Source: an uncultured Crocinitomix sp.
Lineage (GTDB): Bacteria; Bacteroidota; Bacteroidia; Flavobacteriales_D; Crocinitomicaceae
Length of the DNA stretch: 64,000 bases
NCBI GenBank assembly: GCA_905478225.1
Contig: CAJQHR010000014.1
Location: forward strand, 1 to 64,000
Direction: 5' to 3'
Part shown: positions 1 to 8,954 of the stretch, one piece after another
Position numbering within the stretch: position 1 is the first letter of the stretch
Layout: each line of letters starts with the position of its first letter
Notes under the pieces: generated by a model
Told to the model about the DNA's origin: nothing
The model's database searches: none
What the model saw: the letters and a program-made list of their open reading frames with translations, nothing else
Translations under genes and position numbers: made by a program

Positions 1-2
1 AT

Positions 3-107
3 TTGCAGAATTATTTGAATGAATTTTGCTACAAACTTAACCGCAGATACTTTGGAGAAAGGCTCTTCGATAGATTAACATTAGCCGTGGCTAAATCATA
101 CTGGTAA
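3..107 (+). mobile_element. IS1595-family (ISXO2-like) transposase, 3' end only
   Basis: The window opens inside an open frame that reads LQNYLNEFCYKLNRR, then YFGERLFDRLTLAVAKSYW, then TAA. This matches the conserved C-terminus of ISXO2-like (IS1595) DDE transposases, where a YLNEFxxRxNRR block is followed by FxRLL. Only about 34 residues are visible because the rest lies left of the window, so intactness cannot be judged. I did not identify the right terminal inverted repeat with confidence. The ORF track misses it because it has no start codon here. Confidence 0.7.
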
Positions 108-172
108 GAAAGCGACGAATCAAATTAAAATATATCATTTATAATAAATCTTAATAAAGAAGTTCGAAATTA

Positions 173-243
173 GGACCGAAAGGTCCACAACCATAAAGTT
201 AAAACCCTTGTATATCAATGATTTACAAGGGCTTTCTTTTTTA
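173..243 (+). terminator. GNRA hairpin followed by a rho-independent terminator
   Basis: Two structures follow the transposase end. The first is ggacc-gaaa-ggtcc, a 5-bp stem with a GNRA tetraloop (173-186). The second is an 8-bp stem, cccttgta...tacaaggg (205-231), followed directly by a T-rich tract. The second is a convincing intrinsic terminator for rightward transcription. The tetraloop hairpin may be the end of a structured RNA, but I recognise no family. Confidence 0.6.
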
Positions 244-284
244 TGTTGTCAGATTTGTTGTCGTTTTAGAGCTAAAACATAGCT

Positions 285-575
285 TTATTCCTCTTCCTTA
301 GTATCTGCAAAGTTAATATTGATACTAATAGGCTCTCTTTCCTCAATCTCTTCATAAGCCTTTACCTTTCCAATTGAATAAGGAAGGAGTTTAGTTATTG
401 CACTAATATACTCTGTAGGACTGTCTATCTTATCTAGCATCTCCATTATCTTGTTTCCGTCAATAGCTTGGCTTATATGCTCTCTTATGAGCTTAGAAGT
501 AGTGCTTATTGAACCTTTAGGGCTACCTATAGGGCTACCTATAGGGTTTCCGCTTGTTCCTTTCTTAAATGGCAT
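285..575 (-). CDS. Small DUF5681-like protein (KKGxSGNP N-terminus)
   Basis: A 96-residue protein beginning MPFKKGTSGNP, the N-terminal signature of DUF5681-type proteins, usually KKGxSGNPxGRPKGS. These are common near phage and mobile DNA, and some are treated as small-terminase-like; the function is unproven. After the signature the family's basic 'GRPKGS' is replaced by a short tandem repeat, GSPIGSPIGSPKGS. It is encoded by a repeated block (ggctacctata on the + strand, about 520-547), suggesting slippage. The rest is probably helical and acidic, ending DTKEEE. It is isolated between the IS end and a gene scrap, which fits mobile or accessory DNA. No partner gene is adjacent. Confidence 0.55.
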   Translation of the reverse strand: MPFKKGTSGNPIGSPIGSPKGSISTTSKLIREHISQAIDGNKIMEMLDKIDSPTEYISAITKLLPYSIGKVKAYEEIEEREPISININFADTKEEE

Positions 576-632
576 ATTATATCGTTTACTATAAAATAGA
601 AAAAAGGCTAATTAATTTTAAATTCAATATTG

Positions 633-749
633 TTAAAAAGCCCGAACAGGTCTAACATAGAAGTAGGAGCCTTTATTAGCGTAGTCCTGTCTTCCATCGC
701 TAGAATCCTGAAAGGTTACTGCAACACCCAGCATTAGTGAAGGGCAATC
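633..749 (-). pseudogene. C-terminal scrap of a DUF1566 / Fibrobacter-paralogous-domain protein
   Basis: On the minus strand the frame reads VTFQDSSDGRQDYANKG, then SYFYVRPVRAF, then TAA at 633-635. Ending in 'YxVRPVR(A/S)F' is characteristic of DUF1566/Lcl C-terminal and Fib_succ_major-type surface domains in Bacteroidota. The frame stays open for only about 20 further residues without similarity, and there is no plausible start, so this is the last 35-40 codons of a lost gene. It is too short for the ORF track. It lies in the 426-bp gap between the DUF5681-like gene and the DUF6340-like gene; I see nothing else there. Confidence 0.5.
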
Positions 750-1001
750 GAACCCAATCAAAAATATTGAACTTAAAATCGGATGCCGATCTTCACTTCG
801 AAATCATTTATGCAATCATGGAAGATACTTTAACTCTAGATTATAAAAGTGTTTGATTTTTAACAATTTCAATATTTAGCCCCAATTTAAAAGATTTAGG
901 CATCAAATTTGTATTTTAGTTCAAAAATATAAGCCAATTTATGTACCGCGCTTCATTAGTCTTACCTCAATCAAAATTAATGTTGTAACAAATCCAATAC
1001 T

Positions 1002-2048
1002 ATGAAAAAACATTACTATTTATTGATTGCACTGTCAGTACTCATTATTTCATCCTGCAACCAAAGGGTATACCTTACGCTTACGGTAAACGAACCACCA
1101 ATTGTACACCTTGATAAAATGTATGATCGGGCTGGAGTTGTAAACAGGAGTTTTGCGGAAGGCGGATCAAAGATTTTAGAAACAATTGACAACGGACTTT
1201 CACTCGAAGGAGATTTGGACATTAAAGGGTCCAACGCCGCAGTTCAAGGCGCATTTGATCAACTCACAACCAACCAACGATTTGAATTTGTAACCATCAT
1301 GGATAGCCTCACTGTTAAAAATGGAGGTATTGATATTTTTCCTGCGCCATTGCAGTGGTTCGAGGTAGAAAAATTGTGTTTAGCAAATGAAGTCGGCTTC
1401 TTGATTGCTTTAGAGGTTTACGATACAGATACTAAGGTTGCTTATTCAACAGGAAGTACGATAAGAAATACGCCACTAGGAAGCGTGACTGTTCCCACGC
1501 ATAAAGCGACAGTAACTACCATTATAAAAACAGGATGGCGCATATACGACCCTGTAAACAAGATCATTTTAGATGAGTTTTGGTTAACTGATCCCACATC
1601 ATCAACAGGAGGTGGGATTAATCCAGTGGCAGCGCTTTCAGCTGTCTTAAATCGCGGTCAAGCCGTAAAACAATTGAGTAACGATATAGGCCGTTTTTAT
1701 GCACGCCGAATAGAACCGCAAAGTTTTCTGGTATGGCGCAACTATTATAACAAAGGCAGTCGTAATTTAAAAATTGCTAAACGCCGCTCAGAAGTTGGAG
1801 ATTGGGACGGCGCTGCTGAAATGTGGGAAAAAGATTTGAACAGTCCAAAACGGAAAGTAGCTGGCAGGGCGACTTATAATATGGCTATTTATAAAGAAAT
1901 CAATGGAGATGTGGAAGGAGCATTAGAGATGGCTCAAAAAGCCTACTCAGACTATAACATTAGAGAAGCACAAACTTATTCAAGAATTCTGCGAGATCGT
2001 ATTGCACGGCGTGAATTTGAAAAGGCATTGAGCGGAGAAGAATTTTGA
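1002..2048 (+). CDS. DUF6340-like lipoprotein with TPR-like C-terminus
   Basis: A 348-residue exported lipoprotein. The N-terminus is a signal peptide with lipobox IISSC (Cys19). The following NEPPIVHLDKMYDRAGVVNRS region resembles the DUF6340 family of Bacteroidota lipoproteins, in which such a motif opens the mature protein. Residues about 265-320 (GDWDGAAEMWEKDL, NMAIYKEINGDVEGALEMAQKAY) look like two TPR-type helical pairs. The function is unknown; a periplasmic or outer-membrane scaffold is an inference. It is a single-gene unit followed by a hairpin terminator, with the next gene converging on it. Confidence 0.65.
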   Translation: MKKHYYLLIALSVLIISSCNQRVYLTLTVNEPPIVHLDKMYDRAGVVNRSFAEGGSKILETIDNGLSLEGDLDIKGSNAAVQGAFDQLTTNQRFEFVTIMDSLTVKNGGIDIFPAPLQWFEVEKLCLANEVGFLIALEVYDTDTKVAYSTGSTIRNTPLGSVTVPTHKATVTTIIKTGWRIYDPVNKIILDEFWLTDPTSSTGGGINPVAALSAVLNRGQAVKQLSNDIGRFYARRIEPQSFLVWRNYYNKGSRNLKIAKRRSEVGDWDGAAEMWEKDLNSPKRKVAGRATYNMAIYKEINGDVEGALEMAQKAYSDYNIREAQTYSRILRDRIARREFEKALSGEEF

Positions 2049-2062
2049 TACGTTTAGTTTGT

Positions 2063-2100
2063 AAAGAGGGCGGTAATTTTCGGATTATTGCTCTTTTTTT
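2063..2100. terminator. Hairpin with T-run after the DUF6340-like gene
   Basis: The stem aaagag...ctcttt extends inward as cggtaat/attattg with a GG bulge, followed by eight T residues. It serves the rightward gene and could also affect the convergent gene at 2153. Confidence 0.5.
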
Positions 2101-2152
2101 TGCCAAAATCAATCTTTACCGGATCCATTCTTATAAAAATAGCCCTAGTTAC

Positions 2153-2998
2153 TTATTTGGTAAAATAGAAGTCGTTAATCCCTTCATCATCTCCTTCTTC
2201 AACCAATGAACTTAATACTAAAGTATCTGGATATATTAAGTATAAATTTTGAACGGTGGATGAATCTATAAATATACCAGATGCCGATTCCTCTCGGACC
2301 AGCGAGCCAATAAATGAAACCATTTTTTGATTTGAAAAATCGATTGGTAACTCCAGTTCCAGCGGTAGCAAAGTATCAGCATCTGCTTCACAAACGTCAC
2401 TGCCCTCACTGTAAATAAATGAACCCCAATTATCTTCATTAAACGTTAAAGTATTGTCTAAGGCACAATCAGCTAAGGCGCCATCCAATCCCTCAACGGT
2501 CTTCCTTCTCAGGTACCAGGTGCTCCCTTTTATTATCCTAGCATAAGAGCGCGATAAGGTTATCTTGGCGGTAACATTGTCTGGAAAAGAAGATTTAAAA
2601 ATGTTGTCTACAAAAATATAGTCCATTTCATCTGCTCCATTTTCAAGAGAAAGACTATCGCCCATATAAACGTCATATACGTTTCCCCCTAAAATTCCTT
2701 TCTCCTTCTTGCGAATAAATAACCGATCTTCGACTGTAAATCGAATCGCTGAGTAAGAGTCATCAAAAAAGAAGGTTTCGTTTGTTGATCCTGTCAGATA
2801 CAAAAGCAACTCAGAATCCGTGTTATTTTCATCTTGGTAAGCATAAACATCTACTTGTGCACCCATTGTTGAATGAACTGCACTTAAATTATTTACAGCT
2901 ACTGTAAAGGCATCCTTTTTATCTTTTCTTCGGCAACCCACTATGATAAAAATGGCGATAAGTAATAAAGCACTTGCATTAATTTTCCAATGAGACAT
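2153..2998 (-). CDS. Hypothetical lipoprotein, possibly lipocalin-like C-terminal half
   Basis: A 281-residue protein with a lipoprotein signal peptide (lipobox IIVGC, Cys22) followed by a very basic RRKDKKD stretch. The C-terminal half has STWYLRRKTVEGLDG, then CALDNTLTFNEDNWGSF, then DVCEAD. This 'W-x-L ... C-x-x-D-x-x-x-x-F' layout recalls the lipocalin-like domains common in Bacteroidota lipoproteins. The first half (VDVYAYQDENNTDSELLLYLTGSTN) is beta-rich and unrecognised. It stands alone, convergent with the upstream lipoprotein. Function unknown; only the lipoprotein nature is well supported. Confidence 0.6.
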   Translation of the reverse strand: MSHWKINASALLLIAIFIIVGCRRKDKKDAFTVAVNNLSAVHSTMGAQVDVYAYQDENNTDSELLLYLTGSTNETFFFDDSYSAIRFTVEDRLFIRKKEKGILGGNVYDVYMGDSLSLENGADEMDYIFVDNIFKSSFPDNVTAKITLSRSYARIIKGSTWYLRRKTVEGLDGALADCALDNTLTFNEDNWGSFIYSEGSDVCEADADTLLPLELELPIDFSNQKMVSFIGSLVREESASGIFIDSSTVQNLYLIYPDTLVLSSLVEEGDDEGINDFYFTK

Positions 2999-3323
2999 CC
3001 GTTTGTTTTTAATTACTGGCGATAAATGTAATTATATTGTTTGAATTTCAGAGCAACTGTACAATTTCCCTAAAACTATAATACAACTCCAAAAAAGCAT
3101 AATTACGTGAGATGATAAATAGCTTCGCGATTTATGAGCCTATTGAAGCTCAGGAGGCTAATTTAAAGGAATATAAGGTCTAGGAAAATTAAAAAATGAC
3201 ACTTATGTAATTCATTAAGAATTTGCGGCTATATGCTTAACGATTGCAAGAACTCAACGGTAATTAGCTCCTTCAACATACCCACTAATTATTGAAAATC
3301 AATTTATTAGAAGGCGATATATT
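2999..3323. other. Gene-free stretch
   Basis: About 325 bases between a lipoprotein start and the subtilase remnant. It holds the upstream region of the minus-strand lipoprotein. I see no ORF with family resemblance, no strong hairpin and no RNA gene. It may contain eroded downstream sequence of the subtilase remnant. Confidence 0.4.
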
Positions 3324-4079
3324 TTAAAAAAAATCTAGTATTTTGATTGGAATCGTTTTCAATTTTAATAGCGGGTCTCCTGTAGTAATATCCCATGCCG
3401 ATACAACCGAAATGTCAGCGCCAGGTGTTCCATCATAATGGAGAGCGCTACCTTCATTTTTAAGTGCCCATTGGTTTTCAAAGTAGGGATCGTCTGTCGT
3501 GGCGAGAATTGTATGTAACGTATTTACAGAAACAAATTCAAATTTCCCACTTGCCAGCATTTCTTTTTGGTGAGTCCGGATATCTCCATTTTTTTTCGTG
3601 TATGTTGAAACATAAACCCCATCTAAAAAATAATGCTCCTGACGTTGGTCATAAGGATAATAAAAAAATGAATTTTGAGGATGACGTTCGCCATATTTAA
3701 CATTAAAATGACTCATGTGATTGAACGTTTCTCCTTTTTTCACTTTATAATACAACTGTGGCAAATCTCCTCCGAGTCCACCATCATTCGTTTTGTATAA
3801 AATTGATGTAAAAATAACGTGATCGCTTTTTTCTATTTCATCTTGAATCTCCTGATATTTCTCAATCGAAAAATCAAATTTCCCTTTCACCAAGGTGACA
3901 TCAAACCCTTTCAAAACATGACCTTTCTTCAAAGGACTCAATGATTCAATTTTTTCTATTTCTTCTGCTTGGATTGTAAAATCAGCAGCCGATTGAAATT
4001 CAATAATTAAACCTATGGGCGTTTTCTAGGCAAAAGTAATGCCCGAAACGAATAAAAGAAAACAGAGTAAAAATCGCAT
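3324..4079 (-). pseudogene. Subtilisin-like protease, N-terminal prodomain remnant with premature TAG
   Basis: Read from the ATG at 4079, the frame gives a signal peptide, MRFLLCFLLFVSGITFA, then TAG at 4026-4028 exactly where 'AQK' would be expected. It then continues in the same frame (KTPIGLIIEFQSAADF) into the ORF-track protein. That protein contains DDPYFENQWALKNEGS, then GADISVVSAWDITTGDP, the classic prodomain/catalytic-domain junction of S8 subtilases just before the Asp motif. The frame then ends in unrelated residues, and no Asp/His/Ser catalytic motifs follow. The single C-to-T change (CAG to TAG) and the 3' truncation both point to a dead gene. The ORF-track start (a TTG reading 'MSPLKK') is an artefact of the stop. 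Confidence 0.75.
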
Positions 4080-4174
4080 AAGTATGTTTTATAACCTTTA
4101 AAGATAAGGAATTATAGGACAATAAAAATCCCGCAATGGACAAACCAAAGCGGGATTAGTTCCAATTAATAAGG

Positions 4175-6781
4175 CTATTTCGAAACAGTAATCTTTTTAG
4201 TAATCACTGCATCATCCGCAGTTACTTGAACGAAATAAATTCCGTTTTCTACACTACTCAAATCAATTTGATTGTTTTTCGTTGACGTTGATTTTTGCGA
4301 TAAAATACTTCCTTTCATGTCCATAACTTTAATAATTGCTTGACCATTCATATTACCCAATTTCACATTTACCAATCCATTTGTTGGATTTGGATATAAA
4401 GCAAGTGAAAGTTTCGGGTTTTCGTTGATGTTGTCCAAACCATATGAGAAACATGCCGTTGTATCAGAACAGCCTCCACCTATTGTAACAATGCAAGCAT
4501 AAGCACCTGCTTCCGTTGGTGCATATGTTTGATCAGTTGCACCGTCAATTACTCCAAAATCAGGACAAGTTATCCATTGATAAGTTGCGCCTGTTTCGTT
4601 TGATGTTAGATCCGTTCCGGTTTCAGTTACTGTTAAATCGATTGTCGTTACTAAGCCTATTGTAAACTCAACAGATATACTACATCCTTCACCATCATTT
4701 ACTGTAACAATATAATCACCTGCTAAAAGGTCCGTCAATTCTCCGTCAATTATATATGGTTCTGTTCCTCCTGTTACAGTAATAACCACGGAACCGTCAG
4801 CTGCTACAGGACATGACGCATCAGTTACTTCAACTGTCGCCACTAACTCATCAGGATCCGTTAATTCGAATGCAGCAGTGCCTTGACATCCATTTTCATC
4901 CATTACGACAACTTCATATACTCCACCACCAAGTGATGCCAAATCTTCCATATCATCAAAATCCCCAGTGCCATCAATATCCCAATCAAATGAATAATCT
5001 GGTGTTCCGCCTTCTACATTGATATTGACTTGGCCATCCGTAAAGCCAAAACAAGTTGGATCAATCAAGGCATCTTCAGTGATTGTAATCACCTCAGAAG
5101 CATCAATGGTCACCACAACAATGCATGAATCTGAATTTCCGTATATATCGGTTGCAAACAACCACACTTCATTTTCTCCTTCGTTCTCACAAGTAAATGT
5201 GTCCATAGAGATTGACAATTCGTCAATCCCACAACCGTCCTCAGTACCTGCATCTAAATCAGATGGTTCAATCACCATTTCTCCAGTTTCATCCAAAACG
5301 TAAGTCATTGCTGCCACGCAAGACATAACAGGAGGTAATGTATCTAATACGATAATGGAAGCAAGGCAAGTATCAGCATCTCCAACATCTCCAACAGCCA
5401 CAAACTCTACAAACAATCCAACAGTAGGATCAGTTGAATAGCTACTGGTAGGAACAGGAAATTCTGCAGAAGCGTTGTTACCTTCACCATCCAGAGCGTT
5501 TGGACCACTGAATGTCCAATGAGACAAATCAAAAGCATCTCCATCTAATCCTGTATCTGGAATTCGATAGGCCCATCCATCTAAATATTCCCATGGTTCA
5601 CCCGAACCATCAACATCCACATCTCCAAAATTATCGATCACAACATCTTCATAATATAATTCTATAGCATCATCCCCATTAATTGAGGCAAATGCAGTCC
5701 CATAATCAGGATTAAATCCAAACCACTCAGAGAAACCAGACTTTTCAGAAGCGATAAACAAATGTGTTCCAGCGGCAGCTGATTCTGCGGGAAAAGTAAA
5801 CTCTTCTCCATCTGTTCCATCACCATTTTGAGCAAAACCAATTCCGTAGTTACTTAAATCAGCAATGTCATTAATAACATACACCTCAACACCTTTTGGT
5901 AAACCTCCGGGTAATGGTCCATCATAAACAGCTGTAATAATCATGCTTGGCACAACTTCAAGCTCCATAATATCGTCACAATCAAATGTTGTTGGACTAG
6001 CCGTTAATGTTAATTCACCATCACAAGGTACCGCAGAACCCGCATCTAAATCATCAGCCGTTATTGTTGCTTCACCCGCATCATCTAAGTAAACAGTTAA
6101 TGAATGGCAACGAGCAACAGCAGGTCCATCTGCACAGGTGTAGGTTACTTCTAAGACTGGAGCCGTTCCATCATCCTTACTACCAAACCTTCTAGCAGAG
6201 CAAGTAATCTCTTCATCTCCAATCAATATCCATCCATGGTTTGAATTCGGGTAATCTAACCAGTTTTGAACGTTGGCTACCACTCGCGTAGAAGACCAAG
6301 TATAATCAGTTAAAACCTCACCAATAGGAGATGTTGCTGAAGCTACACTGTAAAAATCACCTCCGGCATCATCCCATTCAGAAGATTCGTACATAGCATC
6401 TAGCCATGTTGCATCAGGAGCAACGGGTGCTGCACCTTCCCCATCTCCTGAAGAAGTGCCTTCGCCCCACTCTGTAACGGCTCTATGCAAACTATAATCT
6501 TGCGTTCCTGCACCTGGACTTACGTTATCCATATTTAATGTCAGTGTTACATCTGTAATTGTTGCGCCAAATGGAACTATTGCTGCGATATCAAACTCTA
6601 ACAAAGCTCTTCTTGAATTATCGCTACAGGTTTGACCTGAAAACAATTTCCCTTCTCCATTTGAGTTTTCACTTTCCGAATAGATTGAGTTATCCTTATC
6701 AGGATTCAACTCAACAGTCGTTTGTGCATAAGAATTTGATCCTAAAACCAACATAGCTGCACACCAAAATATTTTTTTCAT
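4175..6781 (-). CDS. T9SS-exported multidomain protein (DNRLRE, lamin-tail-like, SprB repeats)
   Basis: An 868-residue secreted protein. It has a signal peptide (to SYAQ, about 20), then a DNRLRE-type beta domain (LNPDKDNSIYSESENSNGEG ... RALLEFDIA ... LEVTYTC, about 22-215). A lamin-tail-like beta domain follows (GVEVYVINDIADLSNYGIG ... DDAIELYYEDVVIDNFG, roughly 285-455). Next come two SprB-type repeats (DPTCFGFTDGQVNINVEGGTPDYSFDW and a second copy, about 570-715), an immunoglobulin-like stretch, and a type-A T9SS sorting domain (LYPNPTNGLVNV ... ENGIYFVQVTADDAVITKKITVSK). It is probably a surface adhesin or matrix component; no enzymatic motif is visible. It is a single-gene unit with a possible -7 region in 6782-6900. 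Confidence 0.8.
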   Translation of the reverse strand: MKKIFWCAAMLVLGSNSYAQTTVELNPDKDNSIYSESENSNGEGKLFSGQTCSDNSRRALLEFDIAAIVPFGATITDVTLTLNMDNVSPGAGTQDYSLHRAVTEWGEGTSSGDGEGAAPVAPDATWLDAMYESSEWDDAGGDFYSVASATSPIGEVLTDYTWSSTRVVANVQNWLDYPNSNHGWILIGDEEITCSARRFGSKDDGTAPVLEVTYTCADGPAVARCHSLTVYLDDAGEATITADDLDAGSAVPCDGELTLTASPTTFDCDDIMELEVVPSMIITAVYDGPLPGGLPKGVEVYVINDIADLSNYGIGFAQNGDGTDGEEFTFPAESAAAGTHLFIASEKSGFSEWFGFNPDYGTAFASINGDDAIELYYEDVVIDNFGDVDVDGSGEPWEYLDGWAYRIPDTGLDGDAFDLSHWTFSGPNALDGEGNNASAEFPVPTSSYSTDPTVGLFVEFVAVGDVGDADTCLASIIVLDTLPPVMSCVAAMTYVLDETGEMVIEPSDLDAGTEDGCGIDELSISMDTFTCENEGENEVWLFATDIYGNSDSCIVVVTIDASEVITITEDALIDPTCFGFTDGQVNINVEGGTPDYSFDWDIDGTGDFDDMEDLASLGGGVYEVVVMDENGCQGTAAFELTDPDELVATVEVTDASCPVAADGSVVITVTGGTEPYIIDGELTDLLAGDYIVTVNDGEGCSISVEFTIGLVTTIDLTVTETGTDLTSNETGATYQWITCPDFGVIDGATDQTYAPTEAGAYACIVTIGGGCSDTTACFSYGLDNINENPKLSLALYPNPTNGLVNVKLGNMNGQAIIKVMDMKGSILSQKSTSTKNNQIDLSSVENGIYFVQVTADDAVITKKITVSK

Positions 6782-7087
6782 TCTTAAATAAGTATTTATT
6801 AGAATGCGTTTAACGAATCATTTAATTGGTGAAATTCATTCTAAAATTTGACGTAAAAGTACAAAATATAAATTGCCATATCCTAAAAATTGTATGAAGA
6901 AATATTTAATTTATGAACAATTTATGTGAAATAGTTTATCCAGCTTTAGTCGGCTAAACAACTCTTTATGAAGACTTAAATTAAAATAAAACAGTTGCAT
7001 TGGTCATTGATATAATCAAAAAGACAATACTCAGACCGCTCTAATATTAATAGGTGGAATTAAAAAAAGAAAAGTAAGATTTACTAT
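6782..7087. other. Intergenic region upstream of the T9SS protein
   Basis: About 305 bases between the start of the T9SS cargo gene and the end of the Rrf2 gene. On the minus strand there is a TTTTG-TAcTTTTA string that could be promoter sequence for the cargo gene, but it does not match TAnnTTTG fully. No RNA gene or ORF of interest is seen. Confidence 0.35.
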
Positions 7088-7507
7088 TTAAGCTTCTGAG
7101 GCTATCATATCTTGAAGCGATTTTTTTTCAAGAATTTTGAGTGTTTCGTCGCGCACTTCAATCATCATTTTATTCAGCCCACAAGAGACTTCGTCAACGC
7201 ATTCAGTGCAGGACTCATAATAATTTAAACTGGCACATGGTAAAAGTGCAATGGGACCGTTAAACATTCGAATCACATCTGCGAGCATGATATCCTCGGC
7301 ATCTTTCAGAAGGTAGTAGCCTCCACCTTTACCCATTTTACTATTCAATACTCCCGCTTTTCTTAACTCTAAAAGAATACTTTCCAAAAACTTTTTGGGA
7401 ACAGAAGTACGTTCAGCTACTTCACTTATTAGAATAGGCTTACGCAATTCTTGTTTACCCAAGAAGGTTAAAGCATGAAAGGCGTATTTTGTCTTTTTAG
7501 AAAGCAT
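7088..7507 (-). CDS. Rrf2-family transcriptional regulator, probably Fe-S binding
   Basis: A 139-residue Rrf2 protein. The winged helix is at 1-65 (MLSKKTKYAFHALTFL, then SVPKKFLESILLELRKAGVLNSKMGKGGGYYL, with the family's 'GxxGGYxL' wing). The effector loop carries Cys91, Cys100, Cys103 and Cys109 (PCASLNYYESCTECVDEVSC). This matches the cysteine cluster of the Fe-S or redox-sensing Rrf2/NsrR/IscR group, with one more cysteine than the minimal three. The regulon cannot be told; no isc/suf or cysteine genes lie beside it. It is transcribed divergently from the rpoD region. Confidence 0.85.
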   Translation of the reverse strand: MLSKKTKYAFHALTFLGKQELRKPILISEVAERTSVPKKFLESILLELRKAGVLNSKMGKGGGYYLLKDAEDIMLADVIRMFNGPIALLPCASLNYYESCTECVDEVSCGLNKMMIEVRDETLKILEKKSLQDMIASEA

Positions 7508-8082
7508 TAAATGAGTGGTCGAATAGGTTTACAATTAAACACAATAATACGTTAGTTTAATACTTCCACAAAATGCTAGTTATAGTTTTAACGCTGAATC
7601 TGTTACAAAACTCTAATGATCGTGTATTCCTAAATACGAATATTGTTCACTTTTAACTCATTTCAACAGTAGATAATAATTGAAATGATGTCTCCTTTTT
7701 AAATCTTATATGCTTAAAAAGCATTCTTAAAGATCCGTAAAACCGAATATTTACGCGTGAATCAGAAAAAACATTATTTATATGATAATCCTGAACTTAA
7801 ATAAATGAAAACTTAAAATTAAGTATAAATACGTATAAAAACATAGACCGTTCTGCTATTTCCAAGTGGCACTTCTAAATCAAAATAGATGGACAAGTTG
7901 ACAATAAGACACAAGTTAAAGTCTGATCAAATTCGAATTAAAATGATTGTGACTATTGACTTTTTGGTAAATTTTTCGTACATTAATCCATTGGTGTGGT
8001 TTTACCTTTTGAAGGTCACTCGCCCAACCTTAGCACATACACATACGTTTATAATAATAGACAGACCTTCAACGACAGCAAC
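7508..8082. other. Long intergenic region upstream of rpoD
   Basis: About 575 bases without a credible gene. It contains an inverted repeat catttcaa-N13-ttgaaatg (7659-7687) and a small atgctt-aaa-aagcat repeat (about 7710-7724). It must hold the promoters of the divergent Rrf2 gene and of rpoD. No perfect TAnnTTTG box was found near rpoD. The ORFs the track shows here (7889, and the 5' extension from 7996) have no family resemblance. Confidence 0.4.
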
Positions 8083-8952
8083 ATGAGACAACTTAAAATT
8101 ACAAAACAGGTTACAAACAGAGAAACAGCATCACTTGACAAATATTTGCAAGAAATTGGTCGCTTAGACCTCATTACTGTTGAAGAAGAGGCAGAATTAG
8201 CTCAAAAAATTAGGAAGGGCGATAAAGTGGCTTTAGAAAGACTAACCACTGCAAATTTACGTTTTGTTGTTTCCGTTTCAAAACAATATCAAAATCAAGG
8301 GTTATCTTTACCGGATCTAATTAACGAAGGAAATTTAGGCTTAATTAAAGCCGCCCAACGATTTGACGAAACGCGTGGTTTTAAGTTTATTTCTTATGCT
8401 GTTTGGTGGATTCGTCAGTCTATTTTACAAGCATTAGCCGAACAAGCTAGAATTGTGCGTCTTCCTTTGAACAAAATTGGAATCATTAATAAAGTAAACA
8501 AAGCATTTTCTTCTTTAGAACAGCAATTGGGACGTGCGCCTACAATTGATGAGTTAGCAGATGCGCTTGAATTTACGCACACTGATATTCGAAATTCTTT
8601 AGAAAATAACGGTCGTCACGTATCTATGGACGCTCCATTAAAAGAAGGAGATGCCAATAGCTCGAGCATGTATGATGTGCTTAAAAACTCTGAGAATAAT
8701 AATCCGGAGAAAGATTTGATTTTAGAATCTTTACAAGGTGAGATACAACGCTCGTTAAGCACATTAAAACACCGTGAAGCGGATGTCATTCGTTTATACT
8801 TTGGATTGGAAGGACATCCACCAATGACTTTAGCTGAAATTGGATTAAGGTTCGACTTGACGCGTGAACGGGTTCGTCAAATTAAAGAAAAAGGGATTCG
8901 TAAATTAAAAAACACTTCTCGAAGTAAAATGTTGCGCGCCTACCTTGGCTAA
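8083..8952 (+). CDS. rpoD: Primary RNA polymerase sigma factor, RpoD/SigA type
   Basis: A 289-residue sigma-70 factor beginning [26 protein letters not shown], the standard N-terminus of the short Bacteroidota primary sigma, which lacks the long region 1.1 of proteobacterial RpoD. Region 1.2 ([16 protein letters not shown]), region 2 ([56 protein letters not shown]), region 3 and region 4 ([17 protein letters not shown]) are all present. The ATG at 8083 was chosen over the track's 7996 start because homology begins at MRQLKIT. It should recognise the TAnnTTTG -7 boxes found through the window. It converges with the ABC exporter, with only 2 bp between stops. Confidence 0.95.
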   Translation: MRQLKITKQVTNRETASLDKYLQEIGRLDLITVEEEAELAQKIRKGDKVALERLTTANLRFVVSVSKQYQNQGLSLPDLINEGNLGLIKAAQRFDETRGFKFISYAVWWIRQSILQALAEQARIVRLPLNKIGIINKVNKAFSSLEQQLGRAPTIDELADALEFTHTDIRNSLENNGRHVSMDAPLKEGDANSSSMYDVLKNSENNNPEKDLILESLQGEIQRSLSTLKHREADVIRLYFGLEGHPPMTLAEIGLRFDLTRERVRQIKEKGIRKLKNTSRSKMLRAYLG

Positions 8953-8954
8953 AT

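Noticed and set aside
166-186. tRNA-like T-arm (GTTCGAAAT) near the GNRA hairpin
   Set aside because: No acceptor, D or anticodon arm can be formed around it.
520-547. CRISPR-like repeat
   Set aside because: Only two short direct copies without spacers, inside a coding sequence.
4813-6756. Plus-strand ORFs opposite the T9SS protein
   Set aside because: Shadows of the repetitive minus-strand coding sequence, with low-complexity His/Gln/Leu-rich translations.
7996-8082. 5' extension of rpoD in the ORF track
   Set aside because: The family N-terminus starts at MRQLKIT (8083). The extra residues have no counterpart in other primary sigma factors.
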